Assembly: GCA_907165135.1 (NCBI GenBank)
Contig: OU015567.1
Coordinates: 12,095,001 to 12,159,000 of the forward strand
Source: Oikopleura dioica
Lineage: Eukaryota > Chordata > Appendicularia > Copelata > Oikopleuridae
Reading direction: 5' to 3'
DNA length: 64,000 nt
Below are positions 36,956 through 50,121 of the stretch, one piece after another. Below the pieces are notes generated by a model. That model saw nothing but the letters and a program-made list of their open reading frames with translations, was not told the origin of the DNA and made no database searches. How positions within the stretch are numbered: position 1 is the first letter of the stretch; each line of letters begins with the position of its first letter. A program made the position numbers and the translations under genes.

Positions 36956-37449
36956 AACCGTCACTATAATCACTTTTTAAACGCATCCCTAGGATTTCTT
37001 TTAATGAGGGAAAAGCCAAATTGAAATCGAAATTTGCGGTTTCTTGGCCCCTTCTTAATTAACACAAATGAACCTCCTGCCTTTTCTTTGGAAATCCAGC
37101 TTTGTGAAACACCTTTTAAACCAAAGAAGGGTCACCTTAAGGGTCGCTAACGAGATTTGGTGTTTTATTTGAACGAAGGTTTATTGGATTCTGACGCAAG
37201 AAAGAGAACATGAAATTTGGTTAATTAAAATCTTTAAAAAAAAGAAAAAGGCAGATGGTCGGGAAAAAGGGAGTTTAGAAAAAATGACTCAGAAAATAGA
37301 AAATAAAATGGCTCTCTTTGGGAAATTTTAGAGACAGAGCAAGTTTTTTTATGCAAATAGAGTGGCTCTGGGAAATAGAACGTGTGAGCTTGTTTAGTTT
37401 TAATGAATGTTTGAATAATTTGCTCAAGAGAGAAGAGACTTTTTAGATT

Positions 37450-37650
37450 CTAGCGATCGGCAGGTGTTTGGTCGAAGCATAGTCCGATCGGCGGTCGGCA
37501 GCTGCATTCCAAAATATGCACCTGTCGGGAAAAAATAGGAAAGGCCAATTCTCTTTTCAAACAAACTCGCCGGCAATCCGGGATTTCAGGCTTCAACCCT
37601 GTTTCCGTTCCCACCGTTCCACCAAAACATCGAATATTTACTCGACACAA
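37450..37650 (-). CDS. Possible Cys-rich small exon
   Basis: The frame carries PDCRRVCLKR, then ILECSCRPPIGLCF before the stop: five closely spaced cysteines, as in short secreted domains. An acceptor-like TTTTTTCCCGACAG lies inside, so the second half may be a separate exon with other phasing. No signal peptide was seen. Unknown. Confidence 0.22.
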   Translation of the reverse strand: MCRVNIRCFGGTVGTETGLKPEIPDCRRVCLKRELAFPIFSRQVHILECSCRPPIGLCFDQTPADR

Positions 37651-38520
37651 TAACTCTCAATTATTGACGAGCAGAAAAACTCGAAGAGAACCAAACAAAA
37701 ATGAAAATATAAATAAGCGTTCATCTTTTCTGAAATAATCCATAAGCGATGTCTGTTTCGTTCCATAAGAAAAGTACTGTAAGTGAAGATTGGTTAATTA
37801 GGAGTAGCAAGCCCAAAGAGAGAGTGGCAGTTGAACCGGAACACGCCAAAGTACCAAGTGCTCCTCGCTGCTTTATCTAATGAGGGTGACGCCGGTCGTG
37901 GTCTGTCTTGTGGTCCAAAACCAACTCCTCAACACGCACATCCAGGCCAAAATTAAAAAACGAAATTTCCACAATCTGCGATCCAAGAATTTTAAATTAA
38001 AAATTTAAGCCCCTCTTACGAGCATTAAAATCACAAATCGACGATTATTTCTCCTTTTGGCACGAAAAATGGCCGGATTTGAAATTTCTTCTGAACCTTG
38101 CTTCGTTGAAGGTGGCGGAAATTGGCTGATGTTCAGGAAGAAAATCCAGATTGGGTCGATTTCCGCGGCAAATTAGAAGGAGACCGTGGTCCATTGAAAG
38201 CCTTTAGAGAAAGAATGCATCGGAATTAAGGGGTCATTGCATTTAAATAATCTTGGGCCTCACCTCCAAGGGTTCAAATTTAATTCCACCGACGGTAGTG
38301 CCTGCGACCTAGACTAATGCCGACTAGGGATTATGTCATAATTGGATGTGGCAGTGGCAAGTTTACGGGCAAAACTGGCCGCTTGTTTAGAGCTGCGCCC
38401 CGGCAAGATTCAATTTATAGCCTTAGAAAGACACCCTTGCTTTTTCACGACTCAGCTCTAAAAAAGTACGGGACACGTACTTACGGGGCGTACACCAAAT
38501 ATCCAAAAAACCGTAAATAG

Positions 38521-41500
38521 CCACCAATATCAAAAGTCAGCTTATCAAATAAATTCAGCGGCTGAAGTTTTCTTCTGTTGATACGTCAATTTTCAAGTCG
38601 ACTTACTATCTTTAAGACGATCGAAAATCATCTTCTAATAGAATAATGCAAAAATAGCTTTTCCCTCGTTTTTGGATGGTCAAAAGCTGGAGTAACCTTT
38701 ATTTTTACGATGTTCTCTTTTAATAAAATCAGATAAGAAACCATTTAGAGGGTTGTATCGTACACGATGTACGCTGAGATTTATTCTGCATGTCCCTAAA
38801 GCTAGCAAACATGTGTACCGCTCACAGGGCAAGACTTCCTGATCACGATTTAGAATCTTCCCCGCTAAGTTTAGAAAGAAAAATGCTTCTTCTACTGTTG
38901 TTCGTAAAAAAAAAGAAGTTATATTTGTTCATTTGAAGGCTATTTTTAGCGTAGACAGAAGATAAAAATGAGTTCAGATGAAATTCTTGGAGATAAGGAC
39001 CGAAGGGGAATAAATTATTCCCTTGCGGAAATAGATATAAGGGGCTCTCAATTGAAGTCTCTTCGAAAAAGGATAAGGATGTCTTTCTTTTGGGCAGGCG
39101 CTTTGCTGCTCTTCAGAAATGACGCTAATTGAGCACGCTAAGGACATAACTTCCACTGACAATTTTCAGGGTTTATTGTTGAATTTCTCCATTGTCTTTA
39201 TATGAAAACAAATAATTCAAAAAACAACTCATCGTCAAAACTCATTCTAAAAATATAGAATTCTGTGGGTTCAAATTCGCGCTTTATTTCACTGAATTTT
39301 TACTGAAACCGCGCAAAACTAGCCATTCGCGTGAGTTCTTCTAAATTCCCCTATCTTCAAACCCTTATCAATTTTTTTTATTATAACATCATCAAAGGAG
39401 AACATTGATTTCAAACATCAACAGTTTTCAATCTTTTTTCAAAGTCGCGCAACTCCTGAGTTCATCCGAAATTGAGCCGCGATTTTCGGCGATAGGGTGA
39501 CGGAACGAAAACGCTCCCCAACCGCGCCAATAAAAACGCACTCAGAAATTTGCACAAGGGTTATCGCATTTGCGTTGATAATTTAAATATTTGATTAAAC
39601 CTGAGGTGAGCTGGAGCGAGAAATAACCGAATTTCGAGTCTTTAGAATTTTTTCTAATAAGCGTTTTTTTTCGATCACGTGACAGATCATTCTAATCCGA
39701 TCGATCGTTGTATTCGTTAAAATTTTGAGAATCATATTCTAATGCTTCCGTGTCTCAGGTGGATTTTCCCAGCTGTGGTTAACATTTGGGCTTATTCCCA
39801 AATTAGAGCGTTCCCGGGGCGCTAGAATCTCTATCTTCTTTGAGCAAATAATTTTGATTTTTAGAAAGGAAGCCGGCCGCAGGTGCCGCGTTGTAGATCA
39901 GCTTGTCCTACCTCGCTGAGTCAAAGGCGAGATTAACCTGCCATCGTTCAATTATTGAACCTGGCGCATGTGAGATGGCGGCATGGCCTTCTACACTAAT
40001 ATATAATTATCATGCTAGTTTTACAAGGAGAATTTTTGTAACACCATCGTTTCTTCGAAAATGTCGTGACTTTATCTTATCATTTTCTCCACAGAAAATG
40101 GTAGCACACAAAAATGCACGCCTGACAAAAATTTTTAGAATGTGAATTTTTCTGAAAAAAATATTTCAATATCATGCAAAGGCTTGCATAAATCTTATTG
40201 GACAAACGCGTTCCATATAAAATTGACAATCTGAAGTACTGTATCTTCCTTAGTCTAGACGAGGGTCACGTGTCCGCATAGTTCTGTAAGGTGTCACCGC
40301 GCTTGTCACTGTTCTAGTGGGATCCCGTCACTTGGTCCTCGAAAAATGCGAAATCATACTCGGACAATTGCGTAAAGCAAAACATGTCACTCAAATTCCA
40401 CGCATACAAAAAAGAAACACGCAAGGCTTTAGCTGTTAAAACAGCCCGTTGAATTTTACGAAACCCGTTTTACAAAGTACTCAAGCAGTTTCATCAGGTT
40501 TTAACTTTTTAGAAAATTTTTCAAAAGCTTTTCATTAATAAAAACTCACCCTATTGGCAAGGTAGAAATGTTTACTTAGCGCTTTTGAATGAAAATAACT
40601 TTGATCAAATTCGACATCATCGAAATCATGCTCTTCAACGAAAACGCTTGATCAGTGCGAGTGGAACTGGCCTCTTATGTGATCACTCAATGCCAAGTTG
40701 CTGCGAAAATATTTAAAAAGAAATCACATTTTGAAAAAGCGGTGTCTGTTTAACTTGATTCATGAGGGATTATCTTTCATGTGGTCGTGTCTGGGGGGTA
40801 CTTTTTCACTTCGAAAAAAAAACTCAGCTCAACTTTTCGGGAAAGAAAATTGAAAAGAGTTAGTTTTTCAAAGTTTTTTGACTTATTATCTTAGAAGACT
40901 TAGGTTCAATTTCCGGTCGAGAATTGCGCGATCGTATTCATTTGATTTTACGGCTCCGGTCTTGGAAATGTCTCCCCTCAATTGAATTTCGCTCCATTAT
41001 ACAACATGTGTTATGTTATTTTATCGAAAATTCTAACTCGATTCTAATTCGGAGAGAGCGTCTTCCAGAAATGCCGGAATCCGATCAGCACCTGCGCAGG
41101 GAAAGGGGCCCGGTACAGCGAACAGATTAAACCGGAAGCATTCGACCCCATCTAAGAGTTTTAAGGCTCTCTCTTCAAAAAACAAAGTCAACGCATAAGC
41201 GCATTTGCTCAAGAGCACTTCAAAAATATCAAGTTTTATTCGCAGAATAACATCTCAAATAAGCGCATCTAAATATTGCAGACGTACAATCTATTTGAAT
41301 CCTGGGCCAGTTCAGTCATAATTTCTTTCAAAATGTGCCCAAAAAGTTAGTGATGTCTTCAAGTTTTTAATAATTTGTTTCAACTATTTTTCTGTTCAAA
41401 ATATACCGTCGTTACCAGATCGTATAGGGTACGTTATGTCGTAAAATGTTTAGTGTTGTTTGGCTTTGGGAGCCTCAGCTGCTGGAGGATTATCCTGGCG

Positions 41501-44500
41501 ATGAGCCCTTTGTTGAAGGAAGACTTTGGGAAAGAATTGCGCGACTTTAAAGGCGATAGACGGCCCCTTTGGTCAAACAAAGTTGAGGGACACGTATTTT
41601 TATATTTTCTAATTTTCAAGTTCTCGATTAAAGAAATGCTCATAGAAGTATTAGAAATGATATGAAAATGACGCTCATTTTAAAGAGCGATTGCGCACTC
41701 ACCCATCTTCAATTTCGCAAAATCTTCAAAAAAGCGAGCTCTCATCGCTGAAATCTTCGTGGGTAGAATTCCGCGTGTATAAGTAAAGTCTAAGTCGAGA
41801 AAAACATGTTCTAAGAAGCTGGAATAAGCGGGAAATCGAAACAAGCGAAATTGAGAACTTTGAAGAAGCGCATTCCTCAAATAAACCTTTGAACGCGCCC
41901 CTCAATTTTGTGCTCGAGTCCATTGTCCGTCGAATCACGTGGTTTGGGTCCCTTCCTGGCAATCAGGCGCATTCCAGCCCCCGCCCGGTTGTGCCAATTT
42001 CGGCAAAAAATCAGTTAAGTACCAGCCGGTCAAAGTGCCGACAGAAGTGGGAGCACTCAAGTGCCCAATCGCGCCAGTTCTAAACGAACACTCAGCGGCA
42101 AAACACTAGAATCTTGTAAAAATCAGAATAATACCGCTCAAGTTCATTCAAATCAGACCAAATTTCATGAGTCATTGTTTTTTTTTTTATTAAAATCGCA
42201 AGGTGGCGCAAAACGTATTTTTCGAGCTTTCTGATTGGATAATTTAGAAAACCAGAATAGAGCTGTTTGTAAAGGTTCAAAGTGGTGTTCCTTCACGTGG
42301 ATAATCAGATCTTTAGAAGCGTAACTCTGGAATGTATCCGTTGTTGGGTCACATTGCCGGTCGGTGTGAGCGATATGCATTAGTAGGACTTTTGTTATGC
42401 ATTGTTTTCCATTTGAAATAACCGCCCTCCATGGCTGAGCCGGGCCCCTAATCTCGCGAAATGTCAAACACCAGATTACGTCAAGTGATAAGGTGATAAC
42501 AATGAAGCATCCAGTCCTGCCCACGCTCCCTACCCTACGTGGAGAAAATAACCTAATTATGCTCCCTCACTTTCTACTTCGTGATCTCAGATCTGACTGT
42601 AACAAGAACCGCGACTATCTATTCGATCATTTCAAAACCAAAAGCGCGCTGTTTCAAAAACCACAGCTGACCAAACTGCGCTTCAGAAAAGCTTCACAAA
42701 AAATGAGCTTGGGAAGGAAAGCACAAAATGCGTAATTCAACATTTTCGCAGTCACGCGAACCGCGAAATGTACGAAAAAACAGCTAGTAAAGAAGTTCTT
42801 TCTAAAGCTCCTCTTCTCCCGTAAGCGTCTTCAAGATAAGACGATACTCATTAGCATTTTTTCTCAAAGTGCTAATCTAGATTGTAATTGGCTCGGTACG
42901 TGGTTTAGTGTCTAAGAGGCCCATTGAAAAATCGTTGATCGGCGAGGTTATCCGATAATTTTGTTGAGCCTCTTGTTTGAGTTGAACCCGCTTAGGCGAG
43001 TTAACCCGCCCGTCGCGTTGCAAAGCCCGATGAGGGATCAACTGATTCTGATATCGCATTTAGACACTTTGCTTTCTCAGCGGCAGATGGGGAAATGGCC
43101 ACTTGAAATGAAACAAGGGGACTTGCTGTGATCCTTTCGGATGAACTAGGGGATAAGTAGAGCAGCTCTACTAGAGCTGACAACGAACAGAGTGCTGCCA
43201 GGCCCATTTCTGGCTACTTTATGTTTAGTAGTTAAACCAAAGTTTCTATCCGCTTATAAGTTAATGCAAACTTTCGCCAAAATTTCGCTTCCCTAGCAAA
43301 TTTATCTCCTTTCACTTTCTTTGTCACGTGAGGCGGAACTCTTGAAAACATGATTCCAAATCATAGAGGACGATCTCGGTCTTGCTCTCTATAAAATCGC
43401 GATTTGCGGCGTTGGGGTCAGAGGGAATGTTCTAAGGCGGCGCGAATTGTTGAACATTTTTTTCTTGTTTTTAGAACGTTTTTTGGAGCGCCGCTTACTC
43501 AAAACTCAACCACGTGGATCCAAACTGTTTACGATTCTACAGACGCGTGAAAATTTCACGCTCTTTCTCTCTTTCGCTCTCTTTCGAATAAACGCAGACA
43601 AAGAAGCATTGCGTTAGACATACGTTCGCGAAATTCTAGCGTGAGCTAATTCGCGCGCAGTTAGCCACACAGCAGAATTCTTTCTCATGGGATAAGCTGG
43701 GATCTGTTACTGAATATGTATGTGTGCTCACATAGTTTTGACAGTGAGCAAGATTCTGTCGTGTGTGCAGAAATTGAAATCGCTTGATAAAGAAAAAAAT
43801 TCTTGTTTTGCCTCTTTTGGGGTCATGTTTTTCGTTGAAATCTTAAGAGCCATAAGTGAAGGATTACATATTTTTCAAAAAATGAATTATGTCAGATACA
43901 GTCAGATGAAAAAGCACTGGAATCTTGTACAGACAAAAAGGTCTAAGTATTTCCTTTTTTTCTATTTTTCAAAACTTTAATCGAAATTGCCGATAAGGGG
44001 TTCATCTCACATGACCAATGAAGAGATCCTTTACTACCAATTTGAAAAGTTCAAGCAAGTCCTTTGTTTATCCAAGGCCTAAATCTGTAAGTCCCTCAGT
44101 TCAGCTAAAAAGAAGGCCCCTTTTGACTACGTACCGGGCACTTTTAAATACGTGTTAAATATAAACACTTTCTGCTGGAGCAAATAAACACACTCAACAT
44201 TTTCCACTAGGAAAAATGCAAATTCTCGAAGCCTTGTGTGCAAATAATTTGCTCTTGCTTTTTGGGAGAAAAGGGATCGAAAGAAGCATATATTTTTTGT
44301 CACGTGGAATTTCGACGGATGAGAGGGGACAGCCTGGAAGAAAGATTTGTATAATGAATGATATACAGGAGGGTGAAGGATATACACTTGATATTTATAC
44401 GTCTCATGATGCAACGGGCAAAAAGGGTACAAAGTGGCTAAAGTCGCGCCACCCAGAGCTTTTTCGCTTCTAAATTCAACAAGCGCTTATCTTGCACCTT

Positions 44501-44689
44501 TCTTCCTTTTTAGCCGATTTTTAAGGGCTGGCATTCCCAACATCAACAAAGTCCAGCTTGACAGTCTCTTGAGATCACTATGGTGAAAGTTTTGTATAAG
44601 AAAAAAATCATTTCGCGGCTAAATTATTCGAAAACTTTAATTTTAATTGTAAAATGTATATAAGGAGAACATAAAAGGGATTTCCGATG
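38521..44689. other. Long sparse region
   Basis: No gene I can support. Scattered short frames exist on both strands (for example 41,033-41,218 minus, ending AFLEDALSEL), without a consistent exon series. CACGTG lies near 39,676, 40,267, 41,936, 43,325 and 44,299. Confidence 0.35.
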
Positions 44690-44989
44690 TCAGCAGTTCT
44701 TGTTTTTCACGTTCTCATCCCCCTTAATCTGTGAGCTCTCATCCCTTTGCCCCCGCCTAATCGTAAATTCTGCTATCTCGTCTCTTTTTTTTTCTTGAAA
44801 ATTGTCAACCCATCCGTTCCATTCAGATTTTAGAAGTGCCGCGGCGGGGTTTATCACAAAACGAGTCTGCTCATACGTTTTGATGTCAACTTTGGTATTT
44901 ATAAATAAGCGGGAGATATTATTATCCGGAACCTCAGCGGCTGATAGCAGCTCATCCTTTTTCGCTGATAAGATTAGACACATAATCAA
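44690..44989 (-). CDS. Possible terminal exon, unknown hydrophilic protein
   Basis: An open frame of about 95 codons whose composition looks like a real protein: DELLSAAEVPDNNISRLFIN, then VDIKTYEQTRFVINPAAALL, WNGWVDNFQEKKRDE, ending in a Lys/Asp-rich tail. An acceptor-like CTTATCAG stands at its start, so it may be a last exon. The opposite strand is open for only 65 codons. No family recognised. Confidence 0.35.
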   Translation of the reverse strand: MIMCLILSAKKDELLSAAEVPDNNISRLFINTKVDIKTYEQTRFVINPAAALLKSEWNGWVDNFQEKKRDEIAEFTIRRGQRDESSQIKGDENVKNKNC

Positions 44990-46502
44990 AATTGGCTAAA
45001 TAAGGGGATCCATCAATTTGTCGGAAAACATAGAAGAGGGCAATTTTTTTGCAATTTGAACCGAGGGTTAGAGTTAGCCTTATCCGGTTCGAGTAATGGT
45101 CAGGGTTAGGAAGAGTTTTATCAAAAAACATCAATATAAATGAACTCAATTTTTAACCCACGAGAAAACTCCTCCTTCTGGCATGAAAAATTGGATCCCA
45201 CTCGAACTTGAGAGAGCCATGTTACAAAAGCGGGCTTTCCTAAATCCAAACGCAGCATTTTGTTACATGTTAGGCCTGCGCAACTGCTTACCCTTTCAGA
45301 TTCTGTAACTGCTCGTTTTTTTACTCGTCTCTATTCTAACGCGTTTTAGTTTATTTCCGCGGAACGAACAAAATCACCTCTCCGAGGTAGTTTCTAAAGC
45401 TGAGCTCGCAGGACTGAATCAATAACGAACAGCAAGTCAGAATGCAAATTCGAAAAAGGAAGAAAAAAGTTTAGAAATTCGCGACAACTTGTAACTGCTT
45501 GCATAAGGGCGGAAGGAATCAGCTATGCAAGGTCGCCCTATGCTGTTTATTTAGTAGTCCACCTAATTGACCACGAATACGGTAACTACGCGTAGCAAGA
45601 CTTAAAAATCAGCAAAAAAGGATTTTGGGAACTGAGTGGTAAATTAGTACAAACTGCTCAAGAAAAACACGGTTCAAAGATTAAACTATTTTTGTGCATA
45701 AATTGAGCTGTTTGTTTTTTCGCCCCTTGGTAAAAAAAAAGCTTTTTCCAAGACAGAGAACTGATTTGGAAATCTATGTTAAAAGATTTCCACATAAAAA
45801 AACATAAAATTTTTATATTTCAAAGAGCTCCGTTTTTTTTATCTTGCTTTTGTTCGAAAGTGTAAAATAAATTGTCAAAAAGGAAATATTATTTTGAGTA
45901 CACTCGTTTATCGAATAAATTTGCGAACAGGAACACTCGGTTCTTTTGTATTTGCCCCAACAATTCAGAAGAATCGTGGTTTAGATTATAAACAGGCCTT
46001 AATTCTTACAATTGGAAGAATTGAATTCTAAAGTTGCGAAAAACAATCGCGTCGCTCCATCAAGTTTGGAAAACAAGCACATCTTTTTACAGCGCATAGT
46101 TCATTCAAATTAGACTGATTTTTCGATGAAATGAGAAACTCGAAAATCGAAAGTTCACCCGGTGGAGATATTGGAAGAACGTCATTTCTGGTTATTTTGT
46201 GAAATAATAACTACGGAGGAACGCGCATCATTAATCAATGTAATATTAATTAATTGACTCAGCGTCCAAGTAATCCATTATCACTGAAAGGATCATGTGA
46301 GGTTAATCAGAACATACTCGTCTTTCTCGTTTTCTGACGAGTGAGTTAAACCTCTACTTCGTTACCCTAATTTTCAAATTCGATTTGTTTTTATTTGGAC
46401 TCTTGGAAATTAATATTTCAGGGAATTATTTGAGTACCAAAATCTCAGCTTATTTTCTATCAATTTTTTCGATTAATATTGTTTTTCGATTTAGCATAAG
46501 CG

Positions 46503-46669
46503 TAGCCTTAAAGACCTGTGTAGAAAACAATAAAATTTTAATTAAGCCTTTTTTATAAGCTCGTTAAACTAAAGCAGTCTCGTTATCAAATAGTCTTTAA
46601 AAAAAAAGCTTAAAAAATTGCTCATTGTTCAGAACCCTGACTCAGGTTTTTTCCTAAGGTTGCCAGGTC
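46503..46669. mobile_element. CTGACTCAGG-family foldback element
   Basis: The left tip contains AGACCTGTGTAGAAAAC. The right tip reads CAGAACCCTGACTCAGGTTT, then CCTAAGGTTGCCAGGTC, which is the inverted and diverged partner. Same family as the copy at 49,758-49,910. Confidence 0.6.
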
Positions 46670-46994
46670 AAGATATAAGCGCAAAAAAATAATTATAATA
46701 AAAATTATGCAAGCAATATTCTTTTCCTGAGGAAGTCCAATTTTCCTAAAACACGGTCCTATTTTGCTCCCGTTTGAAAATCCGGATTTTCGCGCGGTCA
46801 GTTAATGATTTCGCGCTTTGAATCAGAAGCGGAGTTATGACGCCTTTTCTCGCAAAAAGGCTTGTAAGAATTAATCGGTTTAATTAAGTTTTGTTTCTGA
46901 TCTGCTTCTGCGAAGAAATTCTGAATTCTGAAATCTCCCGTAGTTGCTCGAAATTCAATTCACATGCTAGGGCTGGTACACGTGCTTAAATAGC

Positions 46995-47172
46995 TTGTGG
47001 AATAATTACGTTAAGAAAAACGCTCTAACACGGCCAGAATTATTTAATCAAGAATCTCAATTGGGCTTACCATTTTCTGTTGAAATCGTAACCAGCGATG
47101 ATGTTCTTCTGGAACTTGGTCGCTGCGATAAAGTTCAGAAATTTTCCCCCTCGATAGGAAGTAACCTCAGTA
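46995..47172 (+). CDS. Possible exon with consensus donor
   Basis: The frame reads WNNYVKKNALTRPELFNQES, then FSVEIVTSDDVLLELGRCDK, and reaches a strong donor GTAAGTAG at about 47,172. The composition is protein-like, but neither flanking exons nor family were found. Confidence 0.27.
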
Positions 47173-47593
47173 AGTAGTAAAGATTTGCAATTGAAACTAG
47201 AACTACTAACATCCACTTAAAACAGATCCGAGTAAAAACAAGCTTGTTCCAAAAATACTCAACTATTATGATAACATCCTCTATTGATATTTGAATTAGC
47301 TTTGGTAGTTAATGATACTGGAAAATTGAACGGGAATAGAAGTAGCTACTATTGAAAGAATGAATTTCCTTGTTGCGCCAAAAAACCGCCCTTCCGATAA
47401 AAATAAACCCCAAACAGTTCCACATCAGCGCTGCGGTCTCGGAAAATCAGATTTCCTTTAATTTACATCGCTTGATAAAATTTTAACGTAAGTTTATCCC
47501 AAATCACCTTCGCTAACTATTATCCCATTTCTAATAACTCAGCGGCATCAATAAAATATATTAATCACATTATTTAAAACGTGAGTTTTTGAT

Positions 47594-47682
47594 TTAAAGA
47601 CCCCCCCGTCAACGATTTTCCTAAAAAAATTTTGAAATTCCGAAAAAGATTTTTCGAAAATTCGTTGACGGGGGGTCCTTAA
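47594..47682. mobile_element. 89-bp TTAA-flanked hairpin element
   Basis: TTAA stands at 47,594-47,597 and 47,679-47,682. The arms (GACCCCCCCGTCAACGA and its inverted match TCGTTGACGGGGGGTC) continue into AT-rich inverted sequence, so nearly the whole element folds on itself. It belongs with the TTAA-GG elements at 9557 and 19,654. Confidence 0.72.
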
Positions 47683-48024
47683 GTATTTATCATTCAAGAA
47701 ACAGGTAAGTCCTCAATCTTGAGAAAATTATGAGCCATACTTTGTGGTGATTCTAAAAGCCACAAGGGTGACAAAGAACAGATGAACATTTTTTTCACCC
47801 ACCATTTTTTAATCGCGGTCCTTTTCATGATTACTGCAATTGCCAATTAAGCAGCACTTGGCTTATCAGAACTGGTTGTCTCTTTCGTCCCAAAAAATGC
47901 CCGGCTGGCGGTTGCACAACCAAGTGCTTTAATCAACCAAAGAGAAAGCTGCCACTTGATTTTGGAAAATTTTAAATCTTTTTAAGCCCAACGCCCGCGC
48001 GCGGGATCAATTCTAGGATTCTAT

Positions 48025-48280
48025 TTAAAAAGGGATTGATTTTCTGAACATGCCGTAATGCATCCAGCCGAGGAGGAAGCAGAAACCAAAGATGAGCAGC
48101 ATTACGCCGAACTGAAGCACAGTAGTGTCGCTTTTATCGTTGAAAAAAGAGCTTGTTCGACAATTCTCTTTTTGAATCTCTTGATTTTCAACGTTGCCCA
48201 AAAGAATTGGAAATTTCCACTGGCTGCTGATCGGCGTCCATGTCAACGGGAAGATAGTCGGAAAACGTATCGGCTGACAT
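48025..48280 (-). CDS. Small single-pass membrane protein
   Basis: It starts MSADTFSDYLPVDMDADQQP (acidic). An intron of about 43 bases (GTGGAAAT...CAAGAG) then gives an in-frame link to a second exon with CRTSSFFNDKSDTTVLQFG, a membrane helix (VMLLIFGFCFLLGW) and a short basic tail (MHYGMFRKSIPF, stop). About 70 residues. The acceptor could instead be 12 bases further on, still in frame. The layout (acidic N-terminus, one helix, basic tail) suggests a tail-anchored or single-pass protein. Family unknown. Confidence 0.55.
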
Positions 48281-49464
48281 CTTTTCTTTTCAAGGATGAC
48301 CTTGTCAAACTCTGCCACAAACAACTTTTATCTTATCTCTTGAGTAACTCGCTACGTCCCTATCTACCCGGATCATCTCCTAAAACTTTTTTCTAAAAGA
48401 CAAAAACTAAAATTTTGAAAATCAGATTTTTTGACACAAAAAAAATCAAAAAAAAATCAATTTAATACCAATCTGGTCTGTGTGTAAACTTCCTTCTTCT
48501 CCATTTTGATCTCTAAGGTTCTCATCCCTTTCCTTTTTTTCGTTCCCTTGACTTCCGGAAAATCGAAGTGGCAAAAATCAACCACAATAGGGTAGTAAGC
48601 CCGTAGCGCTAAAGTCTCTTCGCACACTTAGATGATTTTGAATTTGGGAATTAGCACTTGCAGCCATTGCGTTTACGTAGCTTTTAATTACACTGTTCCT
48701 TCTCACTAAGTAATACCAAGTGGGAGGCGGCCGCGAGTGACCTACTGGCAGAGCATGTTTTCCTGGAGCTTTCAATTAACTCCTCCAAAAACCGTCTTTT
48801 GATCGGGCAAGTGCGCTTTCTCGAAAAATGACGGAGTTTTGTCGCTGCCAAGTGTCGGCTACTCGACTCTGAAAATCCCTGCGCAGCTGGCAAAAGTCCC
48901 CTCTTTTCTGGAAACAGCGAATTATGATTATTAAGCACGAAAGAAAACATCCTAGAATCAGGAGGCTTAGAAGATGGCCCTCTTGTCAAGCAAAATTTAG
49001 AAATGAGTGACATAAGAAAAAGAGATGAGTTTGAAAGATGTTGACAGTCGAATGTATAAACAGATTTATGAAGCTTCTCCAAGAAAGGACGTCTTAGCGC
49101 TTTTTAAGAAAACTTTTATAAAATCCGCTTTCTCTGGAAAAAAATGCTGATTTACGAGAAAAAACTGGTAGTAAGTAGGAGGTACCACATTGTTCATAAA
49201 GAAACATATCAAACTAATTCACTTCAGAAACCAATTTTCGACAATACATATTCGTTTGTTAATAATAGGATAAAATGATTATCCAAATTGCTATTCTTGG
49301 ATCCCGTATTCACTCAATTTTGATATTTTTATCAATAACAAGGTGATTGCTCCTTGTTCCTTTCTGAACCTGCTTGGCTTTTATTGACAAAAATAGATAA
49401 AAACTCTTGTTTTCCGCAAAACGTGTAAATTCGAGCGAAAGAGTTTATTTATCTCCGGCGTTAC

Positions 49465-49572
49465 CCTTCCAACGCCTTCCAAATAACTTGGATCCGATTT
49501 GAGAGGCCGCAGCGAGTTTAATTCGAAATCACCCTCATTAGCCTCCTCATTCTCGTAAATACGCGCAATCAT
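49465..49572 (-). CDS. Acidic first exon of an unknown gene
   Basis: It starts MIARIYENEEANEGDFELNS and runs to PSYLEGVGR, ending at a donor-like GTAACG. Acidic and hydrophilic, like the N-termini of the other small minus-strand genes in this part of the window. The downstream exon was not identified. Confidence 0.3.
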
Positions 49573-49757
49573 CGAGTAACGAGAATATTTTTAATAAAAA
49601 CGTAATATGCCGCTTTTTCACGGTTACGCAAGTTCCGACGTAAATTGACAGGACGAAGACATTCCATCATTTTGAAATATTTGGACACCCTTACTTGCTA
49701 CTGTATCTTCGGAATTCGCGCTCTACAAATTACTATAGACTAGATTTCAATTAGCTT

Positions 49758-49910
49758 GGCTCGGTAACCTGTGTAGAAAACCTGAGTCAGGGTCTGAAAG
49801 AACTGAAATGAAAAGCCGCTTTGTGGCTTCTTTAAAAAAAAGCCGCTGCGGGGCTATTTATTTAAGCTTTTCAGAACCTGACTCAGGTTTACTTCACAGG
49901 TTGCTGAACC
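49758..49910. mobile_element. CTGACTCAGG-family foldback element, best copy
   Basis: The left arm GGTAACCTGTGTAGAAAACC, then TGAGTCAGGGTCTGAAAG, is inverted at the right end as CTTTTCAGAACCTGACTCAGG then TTTACTTCACAGGTTGC. The centre holds two GCCGC-containing inverted blocks (AAGCCGCTTTGTGGCTT). No coding capacity, so a MITE-like element. Confidence 0.75.
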
Positions 49911-50121
49911 CAGGTCCCGGCTTATTGAAAGTCTTCAGTAAAATATTTTTTTTCTAAAATTCGACCGCTGTTGGCTGAATTTGCAAAACACGGCAACGTA
50001 TCATTTACGCGGTGTCATAATCGCCAGTAAAGCTTTTCGTGATAAATAACGCCTAAATTGAGCGGTTTGGGGACCACTAAAGCGATTAAGAAGAATTGCC
50101 TGTGATTCGACTCGTTTTTTT

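Noticed and set aside
38317-38520. 67-codon frame starting MPTRDYVIIGCGSGKF
   Set aside because: The start faintly recalls a nucleotide-binding loop, but the rest does not fit any fold and no exon borders were found.
42877-43207. Minus-strand frames at 42.9-43.2 kb
   Set aside because: Two overlapping frames of ordinary length with no splice signals or recognisable sequence.
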